Notes: generated from the letters alone by a model not told the origin. DNA of 64,000 bases from Methylophilus sp. (GCF_008015755.1 NZ_SSGF01000017.1:1-64000), one strand, 5' to 3'. Shown: positions 1 to 10,976, counted from the stretch's first letter. Numbers and translations are program-made.

Positions 1-80
1 AGGGCGAGTTTCGTGACCGCTTATTTTGTTGAGCAACGCAAGGGAGCCGAAGGCCGTGATGGCTGGGTGCCCTCTTTTTG

Positions 81-112
81 GTTACTTTTTTGGGGCAAGC
101 AAAAAAAGTAAC
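81..112. repeat. Hairpin-forming repeat GTTACTTTTTT-(10)-AAAAAAGTAAC
   Basis: Perfect 11-bp inverted repeat at 81-91 and 102-112. Confidence 0.5.
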
Positions 113-333
113 TCGCCAACAAGGCGAAAAGGAATGCAGCAATGAAGAAAGACCTTTTGTTCTAATCACGCTTCTTTTAGATTCGGCCGATACAGTGGCC
201 TAATAATCTTGTGCATGATTTATCCCGTGCCGAAGAACGCTGCATTTATGACCAAATATTTCACGGTATGACTAATCCTGCTAATTTCCCCAACATCCCG
301 CAAGTCTTTTGCAGTGTCTGCTAGAATACAGCC

Positions 334-1137
334 ATGGATATTTATTTGATGCTGAAGGCCGTGATCATGGGCCTGGTCGAAGGCGCGACCGAGTTTATTC
401 CTGTCAGTAGTACTGGACATCTGATCATCACCGGGGAGTGGCTGGATTTTCTCTCTAAAGATAAACGCGATGTGTTTGAAATCATCATCCAGCTGGGCGC
501 GATTCTGGCCGTGTGTGTGGAATACCGCCAGCGCCTGTGGAATACCGTGCAACGTATTCAAACCGACACTAATGCGCAGCATTTTGTGCGTAACCTGATC
601 ATCGCTTTTTTACCTGCGGCGTTAATCGGCCTGGCATTTCATCATCAAATTAAAGAGCATTTGTTTTCCTCTTTCACCGTTGGCATTGCGCTGGTGGTGG
701 GTGGGGTGCTGATTTTGCTGATTGAAAAATTTGCACCTCCTGGCCAAACACGTGAGGTGGACCAGATTTCTGCCAAGCAGGCGTTGCAGATTGGGTTTGC
801 GCAAGCGCTGGCATTGGTTCCTGGCATGTCACGTTCAGGGGCTACCATTCTAGGCGGCATGTGCTTTGGCTTGAGCCGTCAAACAGCGACCGAGTTTTCG
901 TTCTTTTTGGCGCTGCCGATTATGTTTGCGGCGACCGGGCTGGATCTGTTCCAGGCGCGTGATTTGCTGTCTGCCGATGATGCGTTGATCTTTTTGATTG
1001 GCTTTGTGGTGTCATTTTTGTCTGCGCTGGTGGTGATTCGTGCCTTGATTCGCTTTGTGGCACAGCATTCGTTTGCGGTGTTTGCTTGGTACCGCATCGT
1101 ATTTGGTATTCTGATATTGGCCTTTTTTGCACATTAA
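334..1137 (+). CDS. uppP: Undecaprenyl-diphosphatase (UppP/BacA)
   Basis: EGATEFIPVSSTGHL and PGMSRSGATI motifs, multi-TM, 267 aa. Confidence 0.95.
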   Translation: MDIYLMLKAVIMGLVEGATEFIPVSSTGHLIITGEWLDFLSKDKRDVFEIIIQLGAILAVCVEYRQRLWNTVQRIQTDTNAQHFVRNLIIAFLPAALIGLAFHHQIKEHLFSSFTVGIALVVGGVLILLIEKFAPPGQTREVDQISAKQALQIGFAQALALVPGMSRSGATILGGMCFGLSRQTATEFSFFLALPIMFAATGLDLFQARDLLSADDALIFLIGFVVSFLSALVVIRALIRFVAQHSFAVFAWYRIVFGILILAFFAH

Positions 1138-1156
1138 TCTGTTTAAGGTTTGAGTC

Positions 1157-3847
1157 ATGAATCGTGCACTGTTTAAAAAAATTGCGTTGGGTATTGCCGC
1201 TGTTCTGGCCGTGTTGCTATTGCTGGTGGTTTACCTGGCGGTGACCTTTAATCCTAATGATTACAAGTCAACCGTCATCCAGTTAGTCAAAGATAAAAAA
1301 CAGCGCACGCTGGATATCAAGGGCGATATCAAGCTCAGTTTCTGGCCAAAAATCGGTGCCGACTTAGGCGAGCTCACTTTGTCTGAGCATCAATCTGACA
1401 AACAGTTTGCTGCGATTAAAAGTGCGAAAGTGGCGCTGGCGGTGTTGCCACTGCTCAAAAAGCAAATCGTCGTCGATACGGTTTACCTCGATGGCGCGCA
1501 GGTCAATGTGGTTCAGCATGCCGATGGCAGCTTTAACTTTGATGATTTGCTGAGTAAAGATGAATCAGAATCTGAGCAGATTAATTTTGATGTGCAAGGC
1601 GTCAAAGTCACCAACACGCAAGCCAGTTTTAGCAATGAAGGCACCGGGGCTCAATACAGCGTAGACCAGTTAAACCTGACCACTGGCCAAGTGGCGTTGA
1701 AAAAACCGTTTGATGTGGCGACAGATTTTCACCTGCTGGCCAATCAGCCAGCGGTGGATGCCAAAGCGGCGATTAAAGCCAATATCATGGCTGACCCTGA
1801 AGGCAAACATTTTGTGGTGAAAGGCCTGGATGCGCAATTAAAAGGCGCTCTGCTCGATGGCAAGGATGTGACCGTGACTGCGCAAGGTTCGGTAGATGTG
1901 GATGCGGCGAAAACAGCCTTGGATGTGTCTGGCCTTAAGTTGGCCATGCAAGGTGATTTTAAAGGCGTGCAGCGCGATGTCAGCGTGCAGGCACCGGCCT
2001 TGAAGGTGAACCCTAGCTTGATTAGCAGCGATAAAGTGCTGCTGTCGCTCAAGCAAAAAGATACCAATGGTGATGTAGACCTGGCAGTTGTATTGGCTGA
2101 GTTAAAAGGCAACCAGCAAGCGGTAGAAAGCAAAGGCATTACGGCCGATGTGAAGGTGAATGCTGGTGCGCGCAAGGTAGAAGGCCATTTTGCCTCGCCA
2201 GTGAAGGCTAACCTGGCTGACCTGATTTTTGAAGTGCCTGCGCTGGCTGGCAAATTTGATATTAAAGACCCTGCTCTGCCGAATGGCGCCATGCAGGGCC
2301 AGTTCAAACTGGCCGCCAATACCAACGTGAAGCAAGAGCAGGTGAAAACCAGCTTTGACTTGAGCCTGGCAGAGACCAAACTGAATGGCGATGTGAGTGT
2401 GGCCGGTTTCAGCACACCACATATCGGTTTTAAACTTCACGCCGATACCTTGAACTTAAATGCGCTGTTGGGTAATACGGGTGCTAAAAAACAAGCTGCG
2501 GCTAGCAGCACTAAAGCCAGTAGCAAGGCCGATAAGCCTGCGGATTTGAGCGCGTTAAAAACCTTGTTTTTGGATGGCAGTATCAATATTGGCAAGATTC
2601 TCTATAGTCCTTATACCTTGAGCGGCCTCAATGTCGGTATCAAAGCCGATGGCCAGAAACTTGCCTTGCAAGGGCTGGATGTCAAACTCGACGACAGCCA
2701 CATTCAAGGCAATGTCGGCGTGAGCCAGTTCAGCAAGCCGCTGTACACGTTTGATCTCAATATCGACAAGCTGGATTTGAACCGTTACTTGTCTGCCGCA
2801 GAGGCCAAGGCTGGGGATAGCCAACCTGCCGAAAAAACCGCTGATAAGGCTGAGCAACCGATTGATCTCTCTGCGTTAAAAGCGCTCAATGCGCAGGGCA
2901 ATATCCGCGTCGGCTGGTTGAAATATGGCAAAACAGAAGCCAAAAACCTCAATATTGGTTTAAAAGCGCAAGATGGCCTGGCCAGTCTGGATCCACTCAA
3001 TGTGGATGTCTACCAAGGCACAGTGCGTGGCGCTGTCAAACTGGATGCACGTGCCACGCCTGCGGTGGCGATTCAGCAAAATCTGCAAAACATCGCGGTG
3101 GGGCCATTGTTGGTCGATACCATTAATAACGACATGCTTTCAGGCAGCGGTAACTTGAATGTCAACGTCACTGCGCAAGGTAATACGGTGACGGCGCTAA
3201 AAAAGTCACTCGGCGGCTCGGTTGATTTGCGCATGGCCGAAGGCGCCGTTAAGGGCTTTGACCTCGCTGGCGCGATTCGCGATGCCAAAGGCAAGCTCAA
3301 CGTGCTTAAAGGTCAATCCAGTGCCGACGTTGATAAAAGCAAAAAAACAGACTTTAGTGAGCTGACAGCAACGTTTAATATCAAGAACGGCATTGCACAT
3401 AATGACGACCTCGCCATGAAAGCACCGGTGTTTCGCCTGACCAAAGGCGAAAGCAAAGGCGATATTGATATTGGCAAAGAGCAGATTAACTATGTCGCCA
3501 AGCCCACCCTGGTGAATTCACTCAAAGGCCAGGGCGGTAAAGATGCCGAGCAACTTGGTAGTATTGGTGTGCCAGTTAAAATCACCGGCACATTTGCGGC
3601 ACCTAAATTTGGCATCGATATGGCCGCGCTCGGGCAAGCACTGGCGAAATCTGTGGCACTCGATGCACTGACTGAGAAGCTTGGTGGTAGTAATGCCGAT
3701 GCATTAAAAGGGTTGCTCAATGGTAAATCATCGGGCGAAAGCTCTGGCGGTGATGCTGCAAAATCCGAGAGCGGGACGACAACAGAGCCAGCAAAACCTG
3801 CTGATCAGCTCAAACAAAAGGCGCTCAAAAAGCTGCTGAATTTTTAG
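1157..3847 (+). CDS. AsmA family protein
   Basis: N-terminal TM, AsmA-like repeats, C-terminal AsmA_2 pattern (GSGNLNVNVTAQG...); 896 aa. Confidence 0.88.
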   Translation: MNRALFKKIALGIAAVLAVLLLLVVYLAVTFNPNDYKSTVIQLVKDKKQRTLDIKGDIKLSFWPKIGADLGELTLSEHQSDKQFAAIKSAKVALAVLPLLKKQIVVDTVYLDGAQVNVVQHADGSFNFDDLLSKDESESEQINFDVQGVKVTNTQASFSNEGTGAQYSVDQLNLTTGQVALKKPFDVATDFHLLANQPAVDAKAAIKANIMADPEGKHFVVKGLDAQLKGALLDGKDVTVTAQGSVDVDAAKTALDVSGLKLAMQGDFKGVQRDVSVQAPALKVNPSLISSDKVLLSLKQKDTNGDVDLAVVLAELKGNQQAVESKGITADVKVNAGARKVEGHFASPVKANLADLIFEVPALAGKFDIKDPALPNGAMQGQFKLAANTNVKQEQVKTSFDLSLAETKLNGDVSVAGFSTPHIGFKLHADTLNLNALLGNTGAKKQAAASSTKASSKADKPADLSALKTLFLDGSINIGKILYSPYTLSGLNVGIKADGQKLALQGLDVKLDDSHIQGNVGVSQFSKPLYTFDLNIDKLDLNRYLSAAEAKAGDSQPAEKTADKAEQPIDLSALKALNAQGNIRVGWLKYGKTEAKNLNIGLKAQDGLASLDPLNVDVYQGTVRGAVKLDARATPAVAIQQNLQNIAVGPLLVDTINNDMLSGSGNLNVNVTAQGNTVTALKKSLGGSVDLRMAEGAVKGFDLAGAIRDAKGKLNVLKGQSSADVDKSKKTDFSELTATFNIKNGIAHNDDLAMKAPVFRLTKGESKGDIDIGKEQINYVAKPTLVNSLKGQGGKDAEQLGSIGVPVKITGTFAAPKFGIDMAALGQALAKSVALDALTEKLGGSNADALKGLLNGKSSGESSGGDAAKSESGTTTEPAKPADQLKQKALKKLLNF

Positions 3848-3849
3848 CT

Positions 3850-4893
3850 GTGAGTGTATTTGCCGACAAACTCATCGCCTGGCAGCAGGTGCATGGCCGT
3901 CACGATTTGCCGTGGCAACAAACGCGCGACCCTTATGCGGTGTGGGTGTCTGAAATCATGTTGCAGCAAACCCAGGTTTCAGCCGTCATTGGTTACTATG
4001 ATCGCTTTATGCAACGGTTTCCCACCATTGCCAGCCTGGCCGAGGCCGATCAAGACGAGGTGATGCGACACTGGAGCGGGTTGGGCTATTACTCCCGCGC
4101 GCGCAATCTGCATCACGCCGCGCAGACCATCATGCGTGAGCATGGCGGTGTTTTTCCAACAGATTTCGACACTATCCAAACCCTCAAAGGCATCGGTCGC
4201 TCAACGGCGGCTGCGATCAGTGTGTTTGCTTTTAATCAACGGCAGACTATCCTCGATGGCAACGTTAAACGTGTGCTGGCCAGGCTGTATGCGGTTGACG
4301 GCTGGCCAGGCTTGCCTGAGGTAGAAAAAAAGCTTTGGCACATTGCCGAAGCGTTGTTGCCCGATGACGGCTTGCCTGCTTATGTGCAAGGCTTGATGGA
4401 TTTTGGCGCCACTTTATGTACGCGTAGCAAGCCGCGCTGTGATGGTTGTCCTATGCAGGATCAGTGTCAGGCATATCAACAACAGCGTGTGGCCCAACTG
4501 CCCGCCTCTAAGCCGCGCAAAGCATTGCCTGAAAAGCAGGTCACCATGCTGATGATTGTGGATGCGGGTGAGATTTTGCTGGAAAGGCGACCCAATAAGG
4601 GCATCTGGGGTGGTTTGTGGAGCCTGCCTGAGATCTCTGCAACACAAATTGCCGTGCCACATGCGCAGGAGAAACTAGGCCTGGAAACAGAAGCGCTAGA
4701 AGTGTTGCCTGTGCTATGGCATAGCTTTACGCACTTTAAACTTGAAATTACGCCGCAACCATTGCAACTGACAGGGCGGCGGCCTGCTCTGCCCCCCAAT
4801 ATGCAGTGGCTGTCATTGTCTGATGCAATTGGAGCCGCGCTACCAACCCCGGTGCGTACTTTAATTAAAGCGTTTAAACAGCTTGGTGGTTAA
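3850..4893 (+). CDS. mutY: A/G-specific adenine glycosylase MutY (GTG start)
   Basis: PWQQTRDPYAVWVSEIMLQQTQV, HhH, Cys cluster CTRSKPRCDGCPMQDQC, C-terminal NUDIX-like domain. Confidence 0.95.
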   Translation: MSVFADKLIAWQQVHGRHDLPWQQTRDPYAVWVSEIMLQQTQVSAVIGYYDRFMQRFPTIASLAEADQDEVMRHWSGLGYYSRARNLHHAAQTIMREHGGVFPTDFDTIQTLKGIGRSTAAAISVFAFNQRQTILDGNVKRVLARLYAVDGWPGLPEVEKKLWHIAEALLPDDGLPAYVQGLMDFGATLCTRSKPRCDGCPMQDQCQAYQQQRVAQLPASKPRKALPEKQVTMLMIVDAGEILLERRPNKGIWGGLWSLPEISATQIAVPHAQEKLGLETEALEVLPVLWHSFTHFKLEITPQPLQLTGRRPALPPNMQWLSLSDAIGAALPTPVRTLIKAFKQLGG

Positions 4894-4896
4894 CGC

Positions 4897-5379
4897 TTAG
4901 ATATTTGCGAGCCTAAACACATGGCTGGCCAGTTCGGCTTGGTTGCTTTTGAGATGCTTTAACAAAGATGATGCGCTATCAGGCTTAACCAGCGCTTTGG
5001 TGTAGATCACCGGCAATTCAAAAATGGCGATTTCCCGCTCAACAATGTTCAGGTTGGTGTGTGCCGACCCTTGAATCACATCCATGAGTTTGTCATATAC
5101 ATTGTCAGTGACGCGGGTATAAGGAAACAGAATCCAAAAGTCTGTGCCTTCCCTGCCTACCAAATCAGAGCGTCTGAAGGAGTTCTGCAGATCGTGCGTC
5201 AACGAAGATAGTTGACGCAATGCCTCTGGCGCACCGTAAGCCTCACCCAAGCTATTGTCATCGCCATACGCAATTCTCACCAAGGCGATATTAAAGTCAT
5301 CAGAGTGTCTGATCAGCACTTGGCAAATCCAGTCTAATGTATCAATAAAACGACTACATAACTGAATGTCAGAAATCAT
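4897..5379 (-). CDS. GGDEF-like/degenerate diguanylate cyclase-like protein, hypothetical
   Basis: ORF 160 aa; FRRSDLVGREGTDFWILFPYT resembles the RxxDxxxRxGGDEF region but is degenerate. Confidence 0.5.
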   Translation of the reverse strand: MISDIQLCSRFIDTLDWICQVLIRHSDDFNIALVRIAYGDDNSLGEAYGAPEALRQLSSLTHDLQNSFRRSDLVGREGTDFWILFPYTRVTDNVYDKLMDVIQGSAHTNLNIVEREIAIFELPVIYTKALVKPDSASSLLKHLKSNQAELASHVFRLANI

Positions 5380-5747
5380 GAGAAGCCCCGGGTAAAGTCA
5401 TATATAAAGATGCAGATAGCCGTAAACACGCTGTAAACCATTACCATGCTAGCAGAAACTTTTAGATAAATTGAGTTTGAACAACCCGATAAAACCATTC
5501 CTTTTCATAATCTTGCAATTGGCCGAACTAGTCAGACTGTTGCAATTCTGCAACAAATCAAACTTGCGCTAAGCAATTTGACGTATTCACTTGCGCCAAA
5601 AGCCCTGGATTTGCAAGAATTGCTCTGACCTTGTTGGAAATGCTTTTAGTGATTCCGCAGGAGTTCTCGAGTATGTGCGTTTTTGCGCGCATCTTAAAAA
5701 GCAATATCCTTACACAAGTTGTGAAAACAACATTTTTGGAGATTCGT

Positions 5748-7004
5748 ATGAATACAAAATTGAACGTTGCAGTTGCAGCAGCCCTGTTCGCTGCCGCTAC
5801 TGGCGCACAAGCTGGCATCACTATCCCAGCTGGTGACTGGACTCTGGACATCGGTGGCGTTGTTAACGCTTACTACACTCAAACTAGCTTCAGCGGCGAC
5901 ACTGGCGCAGGTACTTCAGCCCTAGGTTTAGGTAATGGTAATGCTGATAATAGTGCAAACATCACTACAGGTCTTCTGCCAAACTACCTGAGCGTTTCTG
6001 GTAAAACACGTCAGAACGATTTGGATGTTGGTTTCACAATCAGCATTAACCCAGGTGCATCTACTACTGGTGCTGGTGTACAAGGCTCACAACAAGAAAA
6101 CCGTCAGGCATTCTTGACATTCGGTGATGCTTCTTGGGGCTCTATCAAGCTGGGTAAAGATCTGGGTATCTTCGCTTCAGACGCTATCTTGAACGACATG
6201 ACATTGTTGGGCGTTGGTGGTGGTGCAGGTTCATTGGCTGGCAACACTACAACATTGGGCCGCATTGGTTCAGGTTTTATGTATGCTGACTGGAAATCTC
6301 AAATTGCTTACTCCTCACCAAACTGGAATGGCTTCCAGTTTACAGCTGGTTTGACTCAAGCATGGGATGCACAAAGCAGTGGTATCGGTTCATCTGTAAG
6401 CGGTAGCAACGGTACAAACAACCCTAACGCATTCAGCGGTCGTCGTGGCGGCGGTCAAACTGCATATGAAGGTAAAGCTTCTTATGAGTGGACTGGTGAT
6501 GTTGCAGGTAAAGTTTGGGTTTCTGCAATCCACCAAAAAGTCGAAGACATTACTTCACTGTCTGCAACTTCTGGTTTTACGAATGATCGTGCATATGCAT
6601 GGGATATCGGTACAACTATCAAAGTTGCTGATTTTGGTTTGACAGGTTACTACTACGATGGTAAAGGTATTGGCCAAACATTCCAATTACGTGATGGTTT
6701 TGACCTGAATGGTAACCGCCGTGACTCTAAAGGTGGTTATGTACAAGGTACATACACTGTACCAGGCGTAGCAACTAAGCTGGGCGTTAGCTGGGGTCAG
6801 TCAAAATTGGACGGCAACAGTGTTGATGCCTTCCGTGATGTAACTGACTCTATGTGGACAGTTGGTGCTTACCATCCTCTGACCAAGCACTTGAACTTGG
6901 TTGCTGAGTACTCACAAACTAAACGTGAGTTGGATAACAAAGGTGCAGCAGATTTGGATGCTAAAGCAAAAACCATCTCTCTGGGTGCGATCCTGTTCTT
7001 CTAG
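5748..7004 (+). CDS. Outer-membrane porin
   Basis: Signal peptide MNTKLNVAVAAALFAAATGAQA; Gly/aromatic beta-barrel pattern, terminal F; start chosen at 5748 rather than ORF start 5631. Confidence 0.85.
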   Translation: MNTKLNVAVAAALFAAATGAQAGITIPAGDWTLDIGGVVNAYYTQTSFSGDTGAGTSALGLGNGNADNSANITTGLLPNYLSVSGKTRQNDLDVGFTISINPGASTTGAGVQGSQQENRQAFLTFGDASWGSIKLGKDLGIFASDAILNDMTLLGVGGGAGSLAGNTTTLGRIGSGFMYADWKSQIAYSSPNWNGFQFTAGLTQAWDAQSSGIGSSVSGSNGTNNPNAFSGRRGGGQTAYEGKASYEWTGDVAGKVWVSAIHQKVEDITSLSATSGFTNDRAYAWDIGTTIKVADFGLTGYYYDGKGIGQTFQLRDGFDLNGNRRDSKGGYVQGTYTVPGVATKLGVSWGQSKLDGNSVDAFRDVTDSMWTVGAYHPLTKHLNLVAEYSQTKRELDNKGAADLDAKAKTISLGAILFF

Positions 7005-7040
7005 TTTAATGGCAGTTTAACTGCTTAAATTAAAAGTTAG

Positions 7041-7071
7041 AAAAAACGGCAACTTCGGTTGCCGTTTTTTT
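7041..7071 (+). terminator. Rho-independent terminator
   Basis: ACGGCAACttcgGTTGCCGT + T7. Confidence 0.9.
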
Positions 7072-7112
7072 ATCTATATAAAAGCTTATCTGCTGATAAT
7101 GGTTAATCAATT

Positions 7113-7787
7113 ATGAATTTGTATCCTGTTACGATCGTTGAAAATTTTTATGAAGACCCGGATGCCGTACGTACTTTTGCGCTGAATCAAAAATATCAAT
7201 ATCGTCATCAGTTGAAAGATGTACCTTATGTTTTTCCTGGGGCGCGCACAAAAGATCTTTCGGTGATTAATAAGCCCTTATTTGAGAATGTGAGTACCAA
7301 AATTGTCTCACTGTTTCATAACTCTGAGTTTGAGCGTATGCGTTGGGCCATCTCTACAAACTTCCAGAGTGTGAGTGAGGATTACGGTAGAGGTGTGATT
7401 CATACCGATGGCAATGCAGTGTTTGCCGCTGTATTGTATCTGAGCCCGGATGCTCCATTGGATTCTGGTACGTCACTATTCAGGTCAAATAAGAGTTTTG
7501 ATCAAGACGCCTATGAGAAAGCATTAAAGCAAAACGATAAGCGTTTTGCGGATGGCACTGTCAAGATGGATACTTCTTATCACAGCATGTTTGATGAAAT
7601 CGTACGTATTAATAACGTCTACAACACATTAATTTTGTATGAAGGCCGACATTTTCATGCGGCAAACAATTTTTTTGGGAAAACGCTGAAAGACTCACGT
7701 TTAGCGCAAGTCTTTTTTGTCAGTAGTATCGATGCGCAAAAACATAGCTCATTTCCGCTATGGCGCAGTCAACAAGTTCATATATAA
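7113..7787 (+). CDS. DUF6445-like / putative 2OG-Fe(II) oxygenase-like protein
   Basis: IHTDGN...YEGRHFHAANNFFG...DSRLAQVFF pattern (HxD...H). Confidence 0.5.
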   Translation: MNLYPVTIVENFYEDPDAVRTFALNQKYQYRHQLKDVPYVFPGARTKDLSVINKPLFENVSTKIVSLFHNSEFERMRWAISTNFQSVSEDYGRGVIHTDGNAVFAAVLYLSPDAPLDSGTSLFRSNKSFDQDAYEKALKQNDKRFADGTVKMDTSYHSMFDEIVRINNVYNTLILYEGRHFHAANNFFGKTLKDSRLAQVFFVSSIDAQKHSSFPLWRSQQVHI

Positions 7788-7788
7788 C

Positions 7789-9180
7789 TTAGTCGTCTAT
7801 CCCCAGCTCTTGAATCTTACGCGTCAGCGTATTGCGACCCATGCCTAACTGATTGGCTGCCTCGATGCGGCGGCCATCTGTATGGGCCAATGCGCGCGTG
7901 ATCAGGATGCGTTCGAACTCTTTGGTTTTGGCATCGAGAATATTGGTTTCACCGCGATTAAGCGCATCGGTCACTTCTTGAGCCAGAGCCTCTTGCCAAG
8001 AGCCACCGGTGTTATGTTTGCCGGTATCTTCTTTCAGTTCTGGTGGTAGGTCGTTCACATCGACGTTCTGGCCTGGTGCCATCACGGTCAACCAATGACA
8101 GACGTTCTCCAGTTGGCGGACGTTGCCGCTCCAATTGACTGACATCAGGTACTTGATCGCTGCTGCCGAGAGTTGTTTGGGCTCTACACCGAGCTGCTGT
8201 GCGCTGTGGGCGAGAAAATGTTTGGTCAGCAAGGGGATGTCTTCCCTGCGCTCGCGCAAAGGCGGCAAACGCAGGCGGATGACGTTTAAGCGGTGAAACA
8301 GGTCTTCACGGAAAAGGCCTTGTTTGACGCGTTCCTCCAGGTCCTGGTGGGTCGCCGCAATCACGCGCACATTGACTTTAATCGGTTGATGACCACCGAC
8401 GCGGTAAAATTGGCCATCAGATAACACGCGCAATAAGCGTGTTTGCAAGTCAGCAGGCATATCGCCGATTTCGTCTAAAAATAAGGTGCCATTGTCTGCC
8501 TGCTCAAAGCGCCCTCTTCTTGCCGCTGCTGCGCCGGTAAATGCGCCGCGTTCGTGGCCAAACAGTTCGGATTCGAGTAAGTCTTTAGGGATCGCTGCGG
8601 TGTTGATTGCAATAAATGGTTTATCCGCACGCGGGCTATGCCTGTGCAGCGCGCTGGCAACCAGCTCTTTACCACTGCCTGACTCACCGTTGATGAGCAC
8701 TGTGGAGTGCGAGCGACTCAAGCGGCCGATGGCGCGGAACACCTCTTGCATGGCTGGTGCCTGGCCGATAATTTCTGGCGAAGGACCGGTATCTTCAACC
8801 GCTTCTACCGATTGGCGCATGCTTTCTTCAACGGCGCGTTTGATAATTTCAATCGCTTGGTCAACATCAAAAGGTTTGGCCAAGTACTCAAAAGCACCGC
8901 CCTGAAATGCGGCGACTGCGCTTTCGAGGTCAGAGTAGGCCGTCATGATAATGACCGGGATATCCGGAAAGCGTTGTTTGACTTCTGACAGAAAGTCTAA
9001 CCCGGAGCCGTTAGGCATGCGAATATCGCTAACGATGACTTGCGGTTGCTCGCGGTTGAGGGCGTTTAGTGCTTCGGCAGGAGACGAGAAGGTTTTAAAG
9101 TCAAAGTCAGTGCGTGCCAGTGCCTTTTCAAACACCCAGCGGATGGATTTGTCGTCGTCTAAGATCCAGATTGGCTTCAT
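7789..9180 (-). CDS. ntrC: Nitrogen regulation response regulator NtrC
   Basis: Receiver domain, GAFTGA loop (GHERGAFTGA), Fis-type HTH. Confidence 0.93.
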   Translation of the reverse strand: MKPIWILDDDKSIRWVFEKALARTDFDFKTFSSPAEALNALNREQPQVIVSDIRMPNGSGLDFLSEVKQRFPDIPVIIMTAYSDLESAVAAFQGGAFEYLAKPFDVDQAIEIIKRAVEESMRQSVEAVEDTGPSPEIIGQAPAMQEVFRAIGRLSRSHSTVLINGESGSGKELVASALHRHSPRADKPFIAINTAAIPKDLLESELFGHERGAFTGAAAARRGRFEQADNGTLFLDEIGDMPADLQTRLLRVLSDGQFYRVGGHQPIKVNVRVIAATHQDLEERVKQGLFREDLFHRLNVIRLRLPPLRERREDIPLLTKHFLAHSAQQLGVEPKQLSAAAIKYLMSVNWSGNVRQLENVCHWLTVMAPGQNVDVNDLPPELKEDTGKHNTGGSWQEALAQEVTDALNRGETNILDAKTKEFERILITRALAHTDGRRIEAANQLGMGRNTLTRKIQELGIDD

Positions 9181-9199
9181 AGCTATTTCTCGTCAATTA

Positions 9200-10300
9200 T
9201 TATGCTGATGATTTTAATTGCGTGCTCTCGATGGGCAGCAATATATGGAAGATGGTTTTACCCGGCTGTGAGTCGCAATCTATCATGCCATGGTGCTGGG
9301 TAATAAATGTCTGCGCCAGCGCCAGCCCTAAGCCCGTGCCGCCTTCGCGGCCAGAAACCAGCGGGTAAAAAATACGTTCTTTGATGCCTGCTGGGATGCC
9401 GGGGCCATTATCAATAATTTCTAGATGGATCCCCACACGATAACGCTTTCTGGCCAGTGTAATCTGGCGTTCGGCGCGCGTGCGAAAGGTAATGCTGGCA
9501 TGTTCAGTCTGGCTTTGTTGCATGGCTTGCGCGGCGTTACGGGCAATATTGAGCACCGCCTGAATCAGTTTTTCGCGGTCACCAATCAGCTCGGGTAGGC
9601 TGGTATCGTAGTCGCGGATGACGCGAATATGATTGGGCGACTCTGCCAGCAGCAGGCTGCGTACACGTTCCAGTACCTCATGGATGTTGGTCGGTTCGTA
9701 TTTAGGCACGCGGTGCGGCGCCAGCAATCTATCCATCAAGCTGTGCAAACGGTCCGCTTCTTTAATGATGACCTGTGTGTATTCTTTCAGGCTGGCTTGC
9801 GGCAACTCGAACTCTAGCAATTGGGCGGCACCGCGTAAACCGCCTAGCGGATTGCGGATTTCATGCGCCAGGTTACGCAACAGCTCGGAGTTGGCTTGTT
9901 GCTGAATCAGCATGCGTTCTTCGCGCGCAATACGTAATTGCTGGTCCATTTGTACAAACTCCATGATCAGCATGTCTTCTGGCGTTTGATTGAAGGTGGC
10001 TGAAATCGGTGTCACGGTACAGGTTACCGCGGTGGTGTGCCCGCGTTGTGTGGTTAGCGTGAACTCGTGTTCTCTAAAAGGGCCTTGTGTTTGTATGGCA
10101 TTAGTCACCGCCATTTGGAGAATTTCGCAATTCACGAATACATCGTGAATGTGCAGGCCATGGATTTGGTTAGCACTAAACGCGAACAAAATCTCTGCAC
10201 TGGAGTTGGCATAAGTGACTTCCAGCTGATTATTGAGCAGAATCACTGCTGTCGCAATGTGCTCTAAACCGCTAAATCCGTTGGGAGATTTTTGAACCAT
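9200..10300 (-). CDS. ntrB: Nitrogen regulation sensor kinase NtrB
   Basis: PAS + HisKA (LAHEIRNPLGGLRGAAQLLE) + HATPase; adjacent to ntrC. Confidence 0.93.
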   Translation of the reverse strand: MVQKSPNGFSGLEHIATAVILLNNQLEVTYANSSAEILFAFSANQIHGLHIHDVFVNCEILQMAVTNAIQTQGPFREHEFTLTTQRGHTTAVTCTVTPISATFNQTPEDMLIMEFVQMDQQLRIAREERMLIQQQANSELLRNLAHEIRNPLGGLRGAAQLLEFELPQASLKEYTQVIIKEADRLHSLMDRLLAPHRVPKYEPTNIHEVLERVRSLLLAESPNHIRVIRDYDTSLPELIGDREKLIQAVLNIARNAAQAMQQSQTEHASITFRTRAERQITLARKRYRVGIHLEIIDNGPGIPAGIKERIFYPLVSGREGGTGLGLALAQTFITQHHGMIDCDSQPGKTIFHILLPIESTQLKSSA

Positions 10301-10409
10301 ATCCTAAATTTGTTAAAAAGAGTGAATCACGCCCTGTTTTAAAGCAAAAGCCAAGCCAATTCTAACTTAGTTATCAAAAATGGATTAAAGAATTCCCAAA
10401 ATGGTGCAT

Positions 10410-10901
10410 TTAGAGGTTGAGTTCTTTGTTGAGTAGCTCAATATTGCGCTCGTGCGCCTGAATTTCAGCTTCGATCAGATGTAGTTTTTCTTCGTATTTG
10501 GCGACGTTTCTAAACGTTTTTCCGTTGGCACCTCTATACACTTCTGGCGTATTTTGCGCTTCTTCATAGAGTTGTTTGGCGTTCTCAAGTGCTTGTTTTT
10601 CTTGTGCTAATTCATTCATCAGCAGTTCGCGGCGTTTTTGGTCGCGTTGATTTTGTGTCTGATTGTCGACCTTGGGGAAATTGGCCGGAGAGGGTGTTTT
10701 GGCACTAGACTTTTTTTCGCGGACGGCGGGAGGTGGTTCTGCGGTTTTCGGCCCGCTGATGACCAATTCAGCTTTACTGTGGCCCTCTGGCTTGATGTTG
10801 GTGTATGTTGTCACGCCATTGCTGTCGGTATATTTGTATATATCGGCCAGGCTGTTGTTGCATACCAGAGCAAACGCAAAAATGTAAAAAAGTCTTTTCA
10901 T
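10410..10901 (-). CDS. DUF4124 domain-containing protein
   Basis: Signal peptide + IYKYTDSNGVTTYTN motif. Confidence 0.8.
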   Translation of the reverse strand: MKRLFYIFAFALVCNNSLADIYKYTDSNGVTTYTNIKPEGHSKAELVISGPKTAEPPPAVREKKSSAKTPSPANFPKVDNQTQNQRDQKRRELLMNELAQEKQALENAKQLYEEAQNTPEVYRGANGKTFRNVAKYEEKLHLIEAEIQAHERNIELLNKELNL

Positions 10902-10976
10902 GGCAATAGTTTAGAGTAGATTGTTGAGGTTATCAACGTGTGTTTGCGGCAAAAGGTTGACCATGTCAAACGCCCA

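Noticed and set aside
1744-2415. 223-aa minus-strand ORF inside AsmA gene
   Set aside because: Fully antisense to a well-supported gene; low-complexity shadow composition, no motif.
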